35,718 nt of DNA from Pseudomonas sp. GM49. Its GTDB lineage: Bacteria; Pseudomonadota; Gammaproteobacteria; Pseudomonadales; Pseudomonadaceae. Below the pieces are notes generated by a model, which saw nothing but the letters and a program-made list of their open reading frames with translations, was not told the DNA's origin and did no database searches. This document shows, one piece after another, positions 1 through 9,797 of this stretch; position 1 is the first letter of the stretch; each line of letters opens with the position of its first letter. Both the position numbers and the translations under genes were made by a program. Location: NCBI RefSeq assembly GCF_000282355.1, contig NZ_AKJL01000002.1:1-35718 (forward strand), in the 5' to 3' direction.

Positions 1-66
1 CGGCTGCCCGGCCGCCAGTGGCAACAGGCTTGCGCGTAGAAGATCGGGGTCGAAGGTAGCCGGCAT
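1..66 (-). CDS. 5' end of an unidentified gene running off the window start
   Basis: A reading frame starts with ATG at 66 on the minus strand and stays open to the window edge for 22 codons (begins MPATFDPDLLRASLLPLA). It is divergent from the DUF6436-like gene at 163. The residues look like a normal protein N terminus without a signal peptide. I do not recognise the family and the ribosome binding site is weak, so both the existence and the start of this gene are tentative. Confidence 0.4.
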   Translation of the reverse strand, partial: MPATFDPDLLRASLLPLAAGQP

Positions 67-162
67 GGACGATTCCAGAACGTGAAACGGACTTTATAGG
101 CCTGCGATATTCTTCTGTCGCGGCAAGCATGGCAAGCTAGCCGCCCTTCGAGGATTGAACCG

Positions 163-759
163 ATGCGCCCGCCCTTTCGCACCACCCTGTTTGCCAGCCT
201 GTTCGCCGTGGTGTGTGCCGGCGTGCTGTGGGCGGCCTACGACTGGTTCCAGGGGCGTTACCTGCGGGCGTTCAGCGAGCACACGGCGATGTTTTCGGGG
301 GATCCGCTGCGCCTTCCAGAATCCCTCGCCGGCCCCGGTCCCATCCGCCTGGTGCATTTCTGGGACCCGGCCTGCCCATGCAATGTTGGCAATCAACAAC
401 ACCTGAGCGAACTGGTCGAGCGCTATGCACCCCATGGCGTGGAGTTCTATGCCGTGCAGAAAACCGGCAGCCACGGTCAGTTACCGGGCACCTTGAGCAG
501 CCTCAAATCCATCGACATCCTGCCCGGCTCCGAACAGGTCCCCGCCAGCCCGGCCGTGGCGATCTGGGACCGCAGCGGCAAACTGGCGTACTTCGGCCCC
601 TACAGCGAAGGCCTGACCTGCAATTCCAGCAACAGCTTTATCGAACCCATCCTGCAAGCTCTGGATGAAGGCCGTGCGGTGAGTGCCACGCACACACTGG
701 CGGTGGGGTGTTATTGCCCATGGCCTGTCGATCCGGCGAAACAGGGAAAGACGCGGTAA
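163..759 (+). CDS. Membrane-anchored thioredoxin-like protein (DUF6436-like)
   Basis: This 198-residue protein has one N-terminal hydrophobic segment (about residues 8-25), which would anchor it in the inner membrane with the rest in the periplasm. A thioredoxin-like stretch follows: a beta strand (IRLVHFWDPA) leading into C71-P-C73 at the place where thioredoxins have CxxC. A later segment (SPAVAIWDRSGKLAYFGPY, about 128-146) resembles the cis-proline and beta-sheet part of the fold. A second CxC (C183-Y-C185) sits near the C terminus. The protein resembles Pseudomonas proteins annotated DUF6436. The substrate is unknown; a redox or metal-thiol role is inference from the cysteines. The start is an ATG behind a GAGGA-type ribosome binding site. 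It is followed 88 bp downstream by the acylase gene. Confidence 0.75.
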   Translation: MRPPFRTTLFASLFAVVCAGVLWAAYDWFQGRYLRAFSEHTAMFSGDPLRLPESLAGPGPIRLVHFWDPACPCNVGNQQHLSELVERYAPHGVEFYAVQKTGSHGQLPGTLSSLKSIDILPGSEQVPASPAVAIWDRSGKLAYFGPYSEGLTCNSSNSFIEPILQALDEGRAVSATHTLAVGCYCPWPVDPAKQGKTR

Positions 760-847
760 TACGAATCCCTCCTACGGGCGATGCGCCAAACCGATGCACC
801 GTGTTACACAGTGGCACCAGGAATCACCATAACAACAAGGAGTCGCC

Positions 848-3247
848 ATGAAACGCAGCCTGACCGCTCTCGCGCTGTTGATCGTCGTGCTGGCCGCCGG
901 GGCCGGCGGGTACCTCTACAGCAAGCAGCCGTCACGCCAGGGCATGGTGGAACTGCAACATCTGCAAGGCTCCGTCACCGTGCGCTACGACGAGCGCGGC
1001 ATCCCGCACATCCGCGCCGACAACGAAACCGACCTGTACCGCGCCCTCGGCTATGTGCATGCCCAGGACCGCCTGTTCCAGATGGAAGTCCTGCGTCGCC
1101 TGGCCCGTGGCGAACTGGCCGAAGTGCTCGGGCCAAAATTGCTCGACACCGACAAACTGATGCGCAGCCTGCGCATTCGCGAACGCGCCGAAACCTACTT
1201 TGCGAATCTCGACAAGCTGTCACCCTCCTACATCGCCATGCAAGCCTATCTAGATGGCATCAACCAGTATCAGGACAGCCACGCCAAACCCGTGGAGTTC
1301 GACGTGCTGGGCATTCCAAAACGCCCGTTCACGGCCCAGGACACCATCAGCATCGCCGGTTACATGGCCTACAGTTTTGCCGCGGCATTTCGTACTGAAC
1401 CCTTGCTGACATTCGTGCGCGATCAACTGGGCCCCGAATACCTGAACATCTTCGATCTCGACTGGCAGCCCAAGGGCGTGCTCAACGGGACCGCGCCCTC
1501 ACTGGCCAGCGCCGACTGGAAAGACCTCAACGCCCTCGCCCGCCTGAGCGAACAAGCCCTGGCTGACAACGGCCTGCCACAGTTCGAAGGCAGCAACGCG
1601 TGGGTCGTCGCAGGCAACCGGACCCAAAGCGGCAAGCCACTGCTGGCGGGCGATCCGCATATCCGCTTTTCCGCGCCGTCGGTGTGGTACGAAGCGCACC
1701 TCTCGGCACCGGGCTTTGAACTCTACGGCCACTATCAGGCCTTGATGCCGTTCGCCTCCCTGGGCATGAACCGTGACTTCGGCTGGAGCATCACCATGTT
1801 CCAGAACGATGACCTCGACCTGATCGCCGAGAAGGTCAACCCGGACAACCCCAATCAGGTCTGGTATCGCGGAAAATGGGTGGACATGGTCACCAGCGAA
1901 CAGAAGATTGCGGTCAAGGGTCAGGAACCAGTGACGCTGGTGCTGCGTCAATCGCCCCATGGTCCGATCGTCAACGATGCCTTGGGCAACGCCGTCGGCA
2001 AAACGCCGATTGCCATGTGGTGGGCGTTTCTCGAAAGCCAGAATCCGATCCTGGAGGGCTTCTACCAGCTCAATCGCGCAGACACCCTGGCCAAGGCCCG
2101 TGGCGCCGCGGCAAAAATCCAGGCACCGGGCCTGAACGTGGTCTGGGCCAATGCCAAGGGTGACATCGGCTGGTGGGCGGCTGCGCAATTGCCCAAGCGC
2201 CCGGCGGGTGTACGCCCGTGGTTCATCCTCGACGGCAGCACCACCGAGGCCGACAAGGACGGTTTCTACCCGTTCACGGCCAACCCCCAGGAAGAAAACC
2301 CGGCGCGGGGCTACATCGTCTCGGCCAACTTCCAGCCGGTGTCGCCGACTGGCATGGAGATTCCCGGCTACTACAACCTTGCCGATCGCGGCCAGCAGCT
2401 CAATCGCCAGCTTGGCGACAAAGCCGTCAAATGGGACCTGGAAAACAGCCAGACGCTGCAACTGGGCACCACCACCGCCTACGGCCCGCGCCTGTTGGCG
2501 CCGCTGTTGCCGGTGCTGCGCGAAGTGGTGAGCGATCCCGCCGAGCTCAAGCTCGTGGAGCAACTGGCCCAGTGGAAAGGCGATTACCCGCTCGATTCGA
2601 CCAGCGCCACGCTGTTCAACCAGTTCCTGTTCAACCTGGCTGAAGCGACGATGCACGATGAGCTGGGTAACGACTTCTTCGAGACGCTGCTCTCGACCCG
2701 GGTGATCGACGCCGCGCTACCCCGCCTGGCCGCCAGTGCCGATTCGCCGTGGTGGGACAACCGCGACACCCTCGGCAACGAAACCCGTGCCGATACGGTC
2801 AAGGCTGCGTGGCAGGCCAGCATCGCGCACCTCAAGACCACCCTCGGCGCAGACTTCACACAATGGCAGTGGGGCAATGCGCACACATTGACCCATGGTC
2901 ATCCGCTGGGGCAGCAAAAGCCCCTGGACCTGATCTTCAACGTCGGCCCCTTCGCCGCACCCGGCAGTCATGAAGTGCCGAACAATCTCTCGGCGAAAAT
3001 CGGCCCGGCACCATGGCCTGTCACCTACGGCCCCTCGACCCGCCGCCTGATCGACTTCGCCGACCCGGCCCACAGTTTGACCGTCAACCCGGTTGGCCAG
3101 AGCGGCATACCGTTCGACAGTCACTATGATGATCAGGCTGAGGCCTACATCGAGGGGATGTATTTCCAGGCGCATCTCAATGACGAAGAAGTCGCGGCTA
3201 ATACCCGCAGCACCTTGAAGCTGTTGCCGGCGCGGGCGGCTCAGTAA
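848..3247 (+). CDS. hacB: Penicillin acylase family protein, probable acyl-homoserine lactone acylase (HacB type)
   Basis: The 799-residue product belongs to the Ntn-hydrolase penicillin/AHL acylase family (PvdQ, QuiP, HacB), whose precursors of about 750-850 residues self-cleave into alpha and beta chains. A signal peptide or anchor covers residues 1-25. The alpha-chain motifs VRYDERGIPHI and GYVHAQDRLFQME (about 45-81) are clear. The autoproteolytic site is G248-S249-N250-A-W, so Ser249 would be the beta-chain N-terminal nucleophile in the periplasm. In P. aeruginosa PA0305 (HacB) also lies beside spuH, and the same neighbourhood here supports the assignment over QuiP or PvdQ. Family members cleave the amide bond of long-chain AHLs; actual substrate preference cannot be read from sequence. 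The gene has a good AAGGAG ribosome binding site and is followed by a REP pair. Confidence 0.8.
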   Translation: MKRSLTALALLIVVLAAGAGGYLYSKQPSRQGMVELQHLQGSVTVRYDERGIPHIRADNETDLYRALGYVHAQDRLFQMEVLRRLARGELAEVLGPKLLDTDKLMRSLRIRERAETYFANLDKLSPSYIAMQAYLDGINQYQDSHAKPVEFDVLGIPKRPFTAQDTISIAGYMAYSFAAAFRTEPLLTFVRDQLGPEYLNIFDLDWQPKGVLNGTAPSLASADWKDLNALARLSEQALADNGLPQFEGSNAWVVAGNRTQSGKPLLAGDPHIRFSAPSVWYEAHLSAPGFELYGHYQALMPFASLGMNRDFGWSITMFQNDDLDLIAEKVNPDNPNQVWYRGKWVDMVTSEQKIAVKGQEPVTLVLRQSPHGPIVNDALGNAVGKTPIAMWWAFLESQNPILEGFYQLNRADTLAKARGAAAKIQAPGLNVVWANAKGDIGWWAAAQLPKRPAGVRPWFILDGSTTEADKDGFYPFTANPQEENPARGYIVSANFQPVSPTGMEIPGYYNLADRGQQLNRQLGDKAVKWDLENSQTLQLGTTTAYGPRLLAPLLPVLREVVSDPAELKLVEQLAQWKGDYPLDSTSATLFNQFLFNLAEATMHDELGNDFFETLLSTRVIDAALPRLAASADSPWWDNRDTLGNETRADTVKAAWQASIAHLKTTLGADFTQWQWGNAHTLTHGHPLGQQKPLDLIFNVGPFAAPGSHEVPNNLSAKIGPAPWPVTYGPSTRRLIDFADPAHSLTVNPVGQSGIPFDSHYDDQAEAYIEGMYFQAHLNDEEVAANTRSTLKLLPARAAQ

Positions 3248-3270
3248 TTTTGCATTGGCTGAACCGGCCC

Positions 3271-3364
3271 CTTCGCGGGCAAGCCCGCTCCCACAGGGAT
3301 CTGTGTCGAACACAAATTGCGTGAACACCAGAAAAACCTGTGGGAGCGAGCTTGCTCGCGATGA
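3271..3364. repeat. REP doublet (REPIN) downstream of hacB
   Basis: Two inverted REP units face each other: one reads GCGGGCAAGCCCGCTCCCAC (from 3275), the other GTGGGAGCGAGCTTGCTCGC (from 3340). It lies between the convergent acylase and AraC genes and may stabilise mRNA 3' ends. Confidence 0.85.
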
Positions 3365-3388
3365 GGCCCTGAAGAACGAAACAAAACT

Positions 3389-4354
3389 TCAAACCATCGC
3401 CGCAAAGTTCAGCCGGAACTGTTGCGGCGTCACCCCCAGCCTGCGATTGAACACGCTGCGCATGTGCTGGGCATCGCGAAAGCCGCATTGATAGGCCACG
3501 GTCTTGAGCGGCGCGCGGGTGCTTTCGAGCATCACCCGCGCCGCATCGACCCGCGCGCGCTCGACGAACTCGGCCGGGGTGATTTTCGCTTCCCTGGCAA
3601 ACACCCGGGAAAAATTGCGCGCGCTCATGTTGGCTGCATTGGCCAGGTCGGCGATAGTCAGGTCGCCCGTCAGGTTGGCCAGCACGTAATGCTGGACCAT
3701 CGCCACCGCCGAGTCCGGTTCGGCATGGGGTGTGAGGAAGGGACTGAACTGCGACTGTCCGCCCGAACGCTGAGTGAACACCACCAGCCGCTTGGCGACG
3801 TTCAGTGCCACTTCCGGCCCATGATCACGGCCCAGCAGATACAGGGACAGATCGATCCCCGCCGTGACCCCCGCGGAGGTGAACAACTCCCCGTCCTCCA
3901 TGTAAAGGCGGTCCGCTTCAACCCGGGTCGACGGGCACAACGTCGCCAGCGCTGACGCATCACTCCAGTGGGTGGTGACCGTGCGCGCCTCCAGCAACCC
4001 GGCCCGGGCGAGCATGAAGGCGCCGTTGCAGATCGAGCCAAACCGTTGTGCCCGCCCGCAGGCACTGCGTAGCCAAGTGTCGAATGCCGCGCCGAAACTC
4101 ATGAACGGCAGCTGCGGCCCGCCCGCTACCAATAACAAGTCGTACCCCTCCAGCGCTTCGCTGAAATGCCGATGGGCATTGAGTGCCAACCCGTTGGAGC
4201 ACGCCATCATCCCGTGTTCGACGCCAATCACCTCCAGACGATAGTGATCTGCCGGGGCAAGAAAACGGTTGGCCTCGGAAAACACATCCATGGGTCCGGT
4301 GACGTCCAGCGACTGGACGCCGGCGAAGACCACGATGGCAACGGTTTTACTCAT
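3389..4354 (-). CDS. GlxA-type AraC family transcriptional regulator with DJ-1/PfpI-like domain
   Basis: The protein is 321 residues from the ATG at 4354. The N-terminal half (about 4-185) is a DJ-1/PfpI (class I glutamine amidotransferase-like) domain opening with VAIVVFAGVQSLDVTGPMDV and carrying the nucleophile-elbow-like G106-S-I-C109-N-G. The C-terminal 100 residues are an AraC/XylS DNA-binding domain with two helix-turn-helix motifs (DLANAANMSARNFSRVFARE and a second around YQCGFRDAQHMRSVFNRRLG). The family senses small metabolites and controls nearby genes; here the divergent HD-domain gene is the natural candidate target. The frame is open further upstream to 4879, but that extension runs through a REP pair and the divergent gene's 5' end, so I chose the start where family similarity begins. 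Confidence 0.85.
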   Translation of the reverse strand: MSKTVAIVVFAGVQSLDVTGPMDVFSEANRFLAPADHYRLEVIGVEHGMMACSNGLALNAHRHFSEALEGYDLLLVAGGPQLPFMSFGAAFDTWLRSACGRAQRFGSICNGAFMLARAGLLEARTVTTHWSDASALATLCPSTRVEADRLYMEDGELFTSAGVTAGIDLSLYLLGRDHGPEVALNVAKRLVVFTQRSGGQSQFSPFLTPHAEPDSAVAMVQHYVLANLTGDLTIADLANAANMSARNFSRVFAREAKITPAEFVERARVDAARVMLESTRAPLKTVAYQCGFRDAQHMRSVFNRRLGVTPQQFRLNFAAMV

Positions 4355-4394
4355 GGTTCGAAACGTCTCTGATGGCATTGAATGGCAACGCACA

Positions 4395-4498
4395 CCTGTA
4401 GGAGCGAGCTTGCTCGCGATGGACGTGAGGACGCCGCGTTCATTCAGGCAACCCTCGTCTTCGTTGACATCCATCGCGAGCAAGCTCGCTCCTACAAG
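4395..4498. repeat. REP doublet (REPIN) between araC-type gene and HD gene
   Basis: The unit GTAGGAGCGAGCTTGCTCGC (4398 onwards) is followed by its inverted partner ending at 4498. It fills much of the 306-bp divergent intergenic gap 4355-4660. The rest of the gap (4499-4660) holds the HD gene leader with GAGGAAAACTCC before the ATG, and no other clear signal. Confidence 0.85.
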
Positions 4499-4660
4499 GT
4501 ATGCATGCACCCTAGCCAAACCAAGCGCAACAAGCGAGGTTGGCGCGATATGCACGCTCATTGGCCGGGATCGCAGCCATGGATCGATTGTCCGGCTTCG
4601 GGGGCCGGAACAGACTGAAACCCTCAGCGCCGCCAAGGCGTTCACGACGAGGAAAACTCC

Positions 4661-5302
4661 ATGAGCACCACCATCGCCGGCATCAATATCCCCGACAGCG
4701 CATTGGCCAAGGCCACCACCGAATACATCCGTGACATCGAATCGGACCTGCTCTACCACCACTCGCGCCGGGTATTCCTGTTCGGTGCTCTGAGCGGTGA
4801 GCGCAAGCAACTGGCCTACAATCCGGAGTTGCTGTACGTCGGGGCAATGTTCCATGACCTGGGCCTGGTGCAAGGTCATCGCAGTGATAACGAACGATTC
4901 GAAGTCGATGGCGCCAACGCGGCAGCAGCGTTTCTCAAGCCTTACGGACTGAGCGATGACGATATCGAACAGGTCTGGCTATCGATTGCCCTTCACACCA
5001 CACCGGGCGTGCCTCAGCACTTGCGACCCACCGTAGCGCTGGTCACGGCGGGCGTCGAGATGGACGTGCTGGGCATGGATTACGCGGCGTTCCCCGCCGT
5101 GCAGCGCGAAGCGGTGGTGCATGCGCATCCACGGGGCGAAGGATTCAAGGAGTGCATCATCTGCGCGTTTGCCGACGGCTTGCGTCATCGTCCGCAGACC
5201 ACGTTCGGCAATGTGAAGACTGATGTGTTGGTGGATCAGGAGCCGGGGTTCAAACCGATGAACTTCGTCGAGGTCATCCGCAAATCCCCCTGGACTGCAT
5301 AA
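4661..5302 (+). CDS. HD-domain metal-dependent hydrolase-like protein
   Basis: This 213-residue cytoplasmic protein has an HD-superfamily metal-binding pattern: H33-H34 (LLYHHSRRV), then H65-D66 in MFHDLGL, then H112 in IALHTTP, with further acidic residues near 140. It lacks a signal peptide and any nucleotide-binding or response domain, so it is a single-domain HD protein. The layout resembles cyanamide-hydratase-like HD proteins, which hydrate or hydrolyse small nitrogenous compounds; the true substrate is not evident. It is divergent from the GlxA-type AraC gene, whose ligand-sensing domain may respond to this enzyme's substrate or product (inference). A GAGGA ribosome binding site supports the start. 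Confidence 0.8.
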   Translation: MSTTIAGINIPDSALAKATTEYIRDIESDLLYHHSRRVFLFGALSGERKQLAYNPELLYVGAMFHDLGLVQGHRSDNERFEVDGANAAAAFLKPYGLSDDDIEQVWLSIALHTTPGVPQHLRPTVALVTAGVEMDVLGMDYAAFPAVQREAVVHAHPRGEGFKECIICAFADGLRHRPQTTFGNVKTDVLVDQEPGFKPMNFVEVIRKSPWTA

Positions 5303-5309
5303 AAAACTT

Positions 5310-5395
5310 TGTAGGAGCGAGCTTGCTCGCGATGGTGAATCAGCCACATAGACCTCGACTGACACACCTTCGCGAGCAAGCTCGCTCCTACAGAG
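5310..5395. repeat. REP doublet (REPIN) between HD gene and spuH
   Basis: The unit GTAGGAGCGAGCTTGCTCGC starts at 5311 and its inverted partner ends near 5394. The two flanking genes converge on it. A weak GGGTTGA/TCAACCC hairpin follows at about 5400-5427. Confidence 0.85.
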
Positions 5396-5437
5396 GATTG
5401 GGTTGATCACAAGAGCGTGGTCAACCCGACTTCAGGC

Positions 5438-6328
5438 TCAAGCCGCTTCCGGTGCCTGCGCGCGACGCACGTCCGGTTGCTTCCACGAATCGGCTGCCGC
5501 TTCTTCGATCGCTTGCTGGATCGCACGCTTGCGGCTTTCTTCGGCGCGACGGCTGAAGAACCAGACCAGGAAGGTCACGATGGACACCGCCAGCAGGATC
5601 AGGCTGGCCACGGCGTTGATCTCGGGCTTCACGCCCAGACGTACCGCCGAGAACACTTCCATCGGCAGAGTCGTGGACCCCGGACCGGATACGAAGCTCG
5701 CCAGCACCAGGTCATCGAGGGACAGGGCGAAGGACATCATGCCGCCCGCTGCCAGTGACGGCGCGATCATCGGGATGGTGATCAGGAAGAACACCTTCCA
5801 CGGTTTCGCACCGAGGTCCATGGCTGCTTCTTCAATGGACAGGTCCAGCTCGCGCAGGCGTGCCGAGACCACCACCGCCACATACGCCGCACAGAACGTG
5901 GTGTGGGCGATCCAGATGGTGACGATGCCGCGCTCCTGCGGCCAGCCGATCATCTGCGCCATGGCCACGAACAGCAGCAACAGCGACAGGCCGGTGATCA
6001 CCTCAGGCATCACCAGCGGCGCGGTGACCAGGCCACCGAACAGGGTGCGGCCCTTGAAGCGCGTAATACGCGTCAGGACGAACGCCGCCAATGTACCCAG
6101 TGCCACCGCGGCCACCGCCGTGTAGCAGGCGATTTCCAGCGAACGCACCACCGAGCCCATCAGTTGGCTGTTGTCGAGCAGGCCGACGTACCACTTGATC
6201 GACCAGCCGCCCCACACCGTTACCAGTTTCGAGGCGTTGAACGAGTAGATCACCAGGATCAGCATCGGCAGGTAGATGAACAACAGACCCAGTACCAGCA
6301 TCAGGCTGGAGAAACGGAAGCGCTTCAT
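5438..6328 (-). CDS. spuH: Polyamine ABC transporter permease SpuH (PotI family)
   Basis: The 296-residue inner-membrane protein is the second permease of the spermidine/putrescine importer. It has about six hydrophobic segments, starting with SLMLVLGLLFIYLPMLILVI near residue 8, and the cytoplasmic EAA loop (IEEAAMDLGAKPWKVFFLIT) that docks on the ATPase. The C terminus has a charged tail after the last membrane segment. Its start codon overlaps the spuG stop by 4 bp (ATGA), so it is translationally coupled and the last gene of the operon. Gene order spuF-spuG-spuH is that of P. aeruginosa. Confidence 0.92.
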   Translation of the reverse strand: MKRFRFSSLMLVLGLLFIYLPMLILVIYSFNASKLVTVWGGWSIKWYVGLLDNSQLMGSVVRSLEIACYTAVAAVALGTLAAFVLTRITRFKGRTLFGGLVTAPLVMPEVITGLSLLLLFVAMAQMIGWPQERGIVTIWIAHTTFCAAYVAVVVSARLRELDLSIEEAAMDLGAKPWKVFFLITIPMIAPSLAAGGMMSFALSLDDLVLASFVSGPGSTTLPMEVFSAVRLGVKPEINAVASLILLAVSIVTFLVWFFSRRAEESRKRAIQQAIEEAAADSWKQPDVRRAQAPEAA

Positions 6329-7245
6329 TCTTTACCCTCCATTTCCTTGGCCTGACTGCGGTTGAACAGGATGATCGGCACAATCAGGATCGCCAGCATC
6401 ACCACCGCCAGGGCAGACGCCACCGGCCAGTCACGGTTGTTGAAGAACTCTTGCCAGAGCACTTTACCGATCATCAGGGTTTCCGGACCGCCGAGCAGTT
6501 CCGGGATCACGAACTCGCCCACCACCGGAATGAACACCAGCATGCAGCCGGCGATGATGCCGTTTTTCGACAGCGGCACGGTGATTTTCCAGAAGCTGTT
6601 GAACGTACTCGAACCGAGGTCGGAAGCGGCTTCCAGCAGGCTATGGTCGTGCTTCACCAGGTTGGCGTACAGCGGCAGGATCATGAACGGCAGGTAGGAG
6701 TAAACCACGCCGATGTAGACCGCCAGGTTGGTGTTGAGGATCTGCAGCGGCTCGTCGATCCAGCCCATGCTCATCAGGAAACCGTTGAGCAGGCCATTGT
6801 TGCTGAGGATGCCCATCCACGCATAAACGCGGATCAGGATCGCGGTCCAGGTCGGCATCATGATCAGCAGCACCAGCACCGTCTGCACTTCCTTGCGGGC
6901 AACGGAGATGCCGTAGGCCATCGGGTAGCCGATCAACAGGCAGAGGATGGTGCTGAAAAGCGCCATTTTCAACGAGCCGAGGTAAGCGGCGATGTACAGC
7001 TCGTCACCACCCAGCATCGCGTAGTTGCCCAGGTTAAGCAGCAGTTGCAGCTTCTGCTCGGCGTAGCTGTAGATTTCGGTGTACGGCGGAATGGCCACGT
7101 CCGCTTCGGCGAAGCTGATCTTCAGGACGATGAAGAACGGCAACATGAAGAACAGGAACAACCAGATGAAGGGAACCCCGATGACCAGTTGGCGGCCACC
7201 GGGAATTATTCGATTGAGTCGGCGTTTGAGTTTGCGCATGTTCAT
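6325..7245 (-). CDS. spuG: Polyamine ABC transporter permease SpuG (PotH family)
   Basis: This 306-residue inner-membrane permease has a basic N-terminal region, a first membrane segment near residues 22-45 (GVPFIWLFLFFMLPFFIVLK) and about five more. The EAA loop is visible as LLEAASDLGSSTFNSFWKIT. It pairs with SpuH to form the membrane channel of the importer energised by SpuF. It overlaps both spuF (4 bp) and spuH (4 bp), so the three transport genes are coupled. Confidence 0.92.
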   Translation of the reverse strand: MNMRKLKRRLNRIIPGGRQLVIGVPFIWLFLFFMLPFFIVLKISFAEADVAIPPYTEIYSYAEQKLQLLLNLGNYAMLGGDELYIAAYLGSLKMALFSTILCLLIGYPMAYGISVARKEVQTVLVLLIMMPTWTAILIRVYAWMGILSNNGLLNGFLMSMGWIDEPLQILNTNLAVYIGVVYSYLPFMILPLYANLVKHDHSLLEAASDLGSSTFNSFWKITVPLSKNGIIAGCMLVFIPVVGEFVIPELLGGPETLMIGKVLWQEFFNNRDWPVASALAVVMLAILIVPIILFNRSQAKEMEGKE

Positions 7246-8384
7246 GAGCGAAGTACCACGCCACTGTCGTCTTCCCAGTACACGTAGACCTGATCACCCC
7301 AGGTCGGACGAGCGCCACGGCGTTCGGCGTTGGCCACGAAGGACTGGACGATCTTGCCGCTCGGCAATTCGACGTAGAACACCGAGTGACCGCCGAGGTA
7401 GGCAATGTCGTGCACCTTGCCACTGGACCAGTTGTATTCACAGGTCGGCATGGTCGGGGTCACGAGCAGTTTTTCCGGACGGATCGCGTAGGTCACGGAT
7501 TTGTCTTGCACTGAGGTGCTGATGCCGTGGCCGACATAAATCTTGCGGTCCAGGTCTTTGCAGGTGATGGTCGCGTGGCCTTCGGCGTCGTCGATCACTT
7601 CACCGTCGAAGATGTTGACGTTGCCGATGAACTCGCAGACCAGGCGGCTGGTCGGGGTTTCGTAGATGTCGATCGGGCTGCCGATCTGGGCGATCCAGCC
7701 CAGGTGCATGATCGCGATGCGCTCGGCCATGGTCATGGCCTCTTCCTGGTCGTGGGTCACCATCACGCAGGTTACGCCGACGCGCTCGATGATCTCCACC
7801 AGCTCCAGCTGCATTTGCGAACGCAGTTTCTTGTCCAGTGCGCCCATCGGCTCGTCGAGCAGCAGCAGTTTCGGTCGCTTGGCCAGGGAACGGGCCAGGG
7901 CCACTCGCTGACGCTGACCACCGGACAACTGATGCGGCTTGCGCTTGGCATACTGGCTCATCTGCACCAGCTTGAGCATGTCGGCCACGCGGGCGTCGAT
8001 TTCAGCGTTCGGGATCTTGTCCTGCTTGAGACCGAAGGCGATGTTCTGCGCCACGGTCATGTGCGGGAACAGCGCGTAGGACTGGAACATCATGTTGATC
8101 GGACGCTCGTACGGCGGCATATCGGTGATGTCTACGCCATCGAGGAAGATCCGGCCTTCGGTCGGTCGCTCGAAACCGGCGAGCATGCGCAGCAAAGTGG
8201 ATTTGCCCGATCCCGAACCGCCGAGCAGGGCGAAAATTTCGCCTTTCTTGATTTCCAGGGACACATCGTCCACGGCAATCGTCTCGTCGAACTTCTTCGT
8301 GACCCGGTCGATTTTGACCAGCACCTGCTTAGGTTGCTGGTCGCCCTCGAGGGCTTTCTTATAGGCGCCGGAGGCAACTGCCAT
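7242..8384 (-). CDS. spuF: Polyamine ABC transporter ATP-binding protein SpuF (PotA/PotG family)
   Basis: The 380-residue cytoplasmic ATPase powers the polyamine importer. The Walker A motif GGSGSGKST is at 55-63, the Q-loop near 101, the signature LSGGQ at 153-157, Walker B LLLLDEP at 173-179, and the H-loop histidine in VMVTHDQEEA. A C-terminal TOBE-type beta domain (about 275-380) is typical of PotA/MalK-like ATPases. The ATG follows a GGGAG site just after a run of nine T residues on the coding strand. It lies 72 bp after spuE and overlaps spuG by 4 bp. Confidence 0.93.
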   Translation of the reverse strand: MAVASGAYKKALEGDQQPKQVLVKIDRVTKKFDETIAVDDVSLEIKKGEIFALLGGSGSGKSTLLRMLAGFERPTEGRIFLDGVDITDMPPYERPINMMFQSYALFPHMTVAQNIAFGLKQDKIPNAEIDARVADMLKLVQMSQYAKRKPHQLSGGQRQRVALARSLAKRPKLLLLDEPMGALDKKLRSQMQLELVEIIERVGVTCVMVTHDQEEAMTMAERIAIMHLGWIAQIGSPIDIYETPTSRLVCEFIGNVNIFDGEVIDDAEGHATITCKDLDRKIYVGHGISTSVQDKSVTYAIRPEKLLVTPTMPTCEYNWSSGKVHDIAYLGGHSVFYVELPSGKIVQSFVANAERRGARPTWGDQVYVYWEDDSGVVLRS

Positions 8385-8456
8385 TTACGAAACTCCCAAA
8401 AAAAAAGAGTGCAGTTCGCTCAAGGTGAGCCAACCTGGATAGTCTGAGCCTTGAAA

Positions 8457-9596
<1,140 letters not shown>

Positions 9597-9684
9597 TTAC
9601 ATGGCAACCGTGGTTGCCCGGCAACAAAACCGGCGCGCAACTTACCCTCGAAAAACCGTTCCAGCAAAACTTTTATGCAGACCC

Positions 9685-9788
9685 TTGTAGGAGCGAGCTT
9701 GCTCGCGATGGTCGTCAACGATAACGCGTGGTGCCTGACACCCTGCGGTGTTCCGGCTTTTTTCGCGAGCAAGCTCGCTCCTACAAGG
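9685..9788. repeat. REP doublet (REPIN) inside the spu operon, between spuD and spuE
   Basis: The unit GTAGGAGCGAGCTTGCTCGC starts near 9687 and the inverted partner ends near 9787, only about 10 bp from the spuD stop codon. In a spuD-spuE transcript it would form a stable stem that could protect upstream mRNA or reduce downstream expression. Confidence 0.85.
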
Positions 9789-9797
9789 TTTAACTAC

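Noticed and set aside
4355..4879. N-terminal extension of the GlxA-type AraC regulator
   Set aside because: The extension is encoded by a REP pair and the divergent HD gene's 5' end; family similarity begins at the ATG at 4354.
5400..5427. GGGTTGA/TCAACCC hairpin after spuH as a terminator
   Set aside because: The stem is short and no T-run follows on the spuH strand; a terminator function is not supported.
9685..9788. Repeated palindromes resembling a CRISPR array
   Set aside because: The units occur as inverted pairs scattered among genes, not as regularly spaced direct repeats with spacers, and no cas genes are present. They are REP elements.
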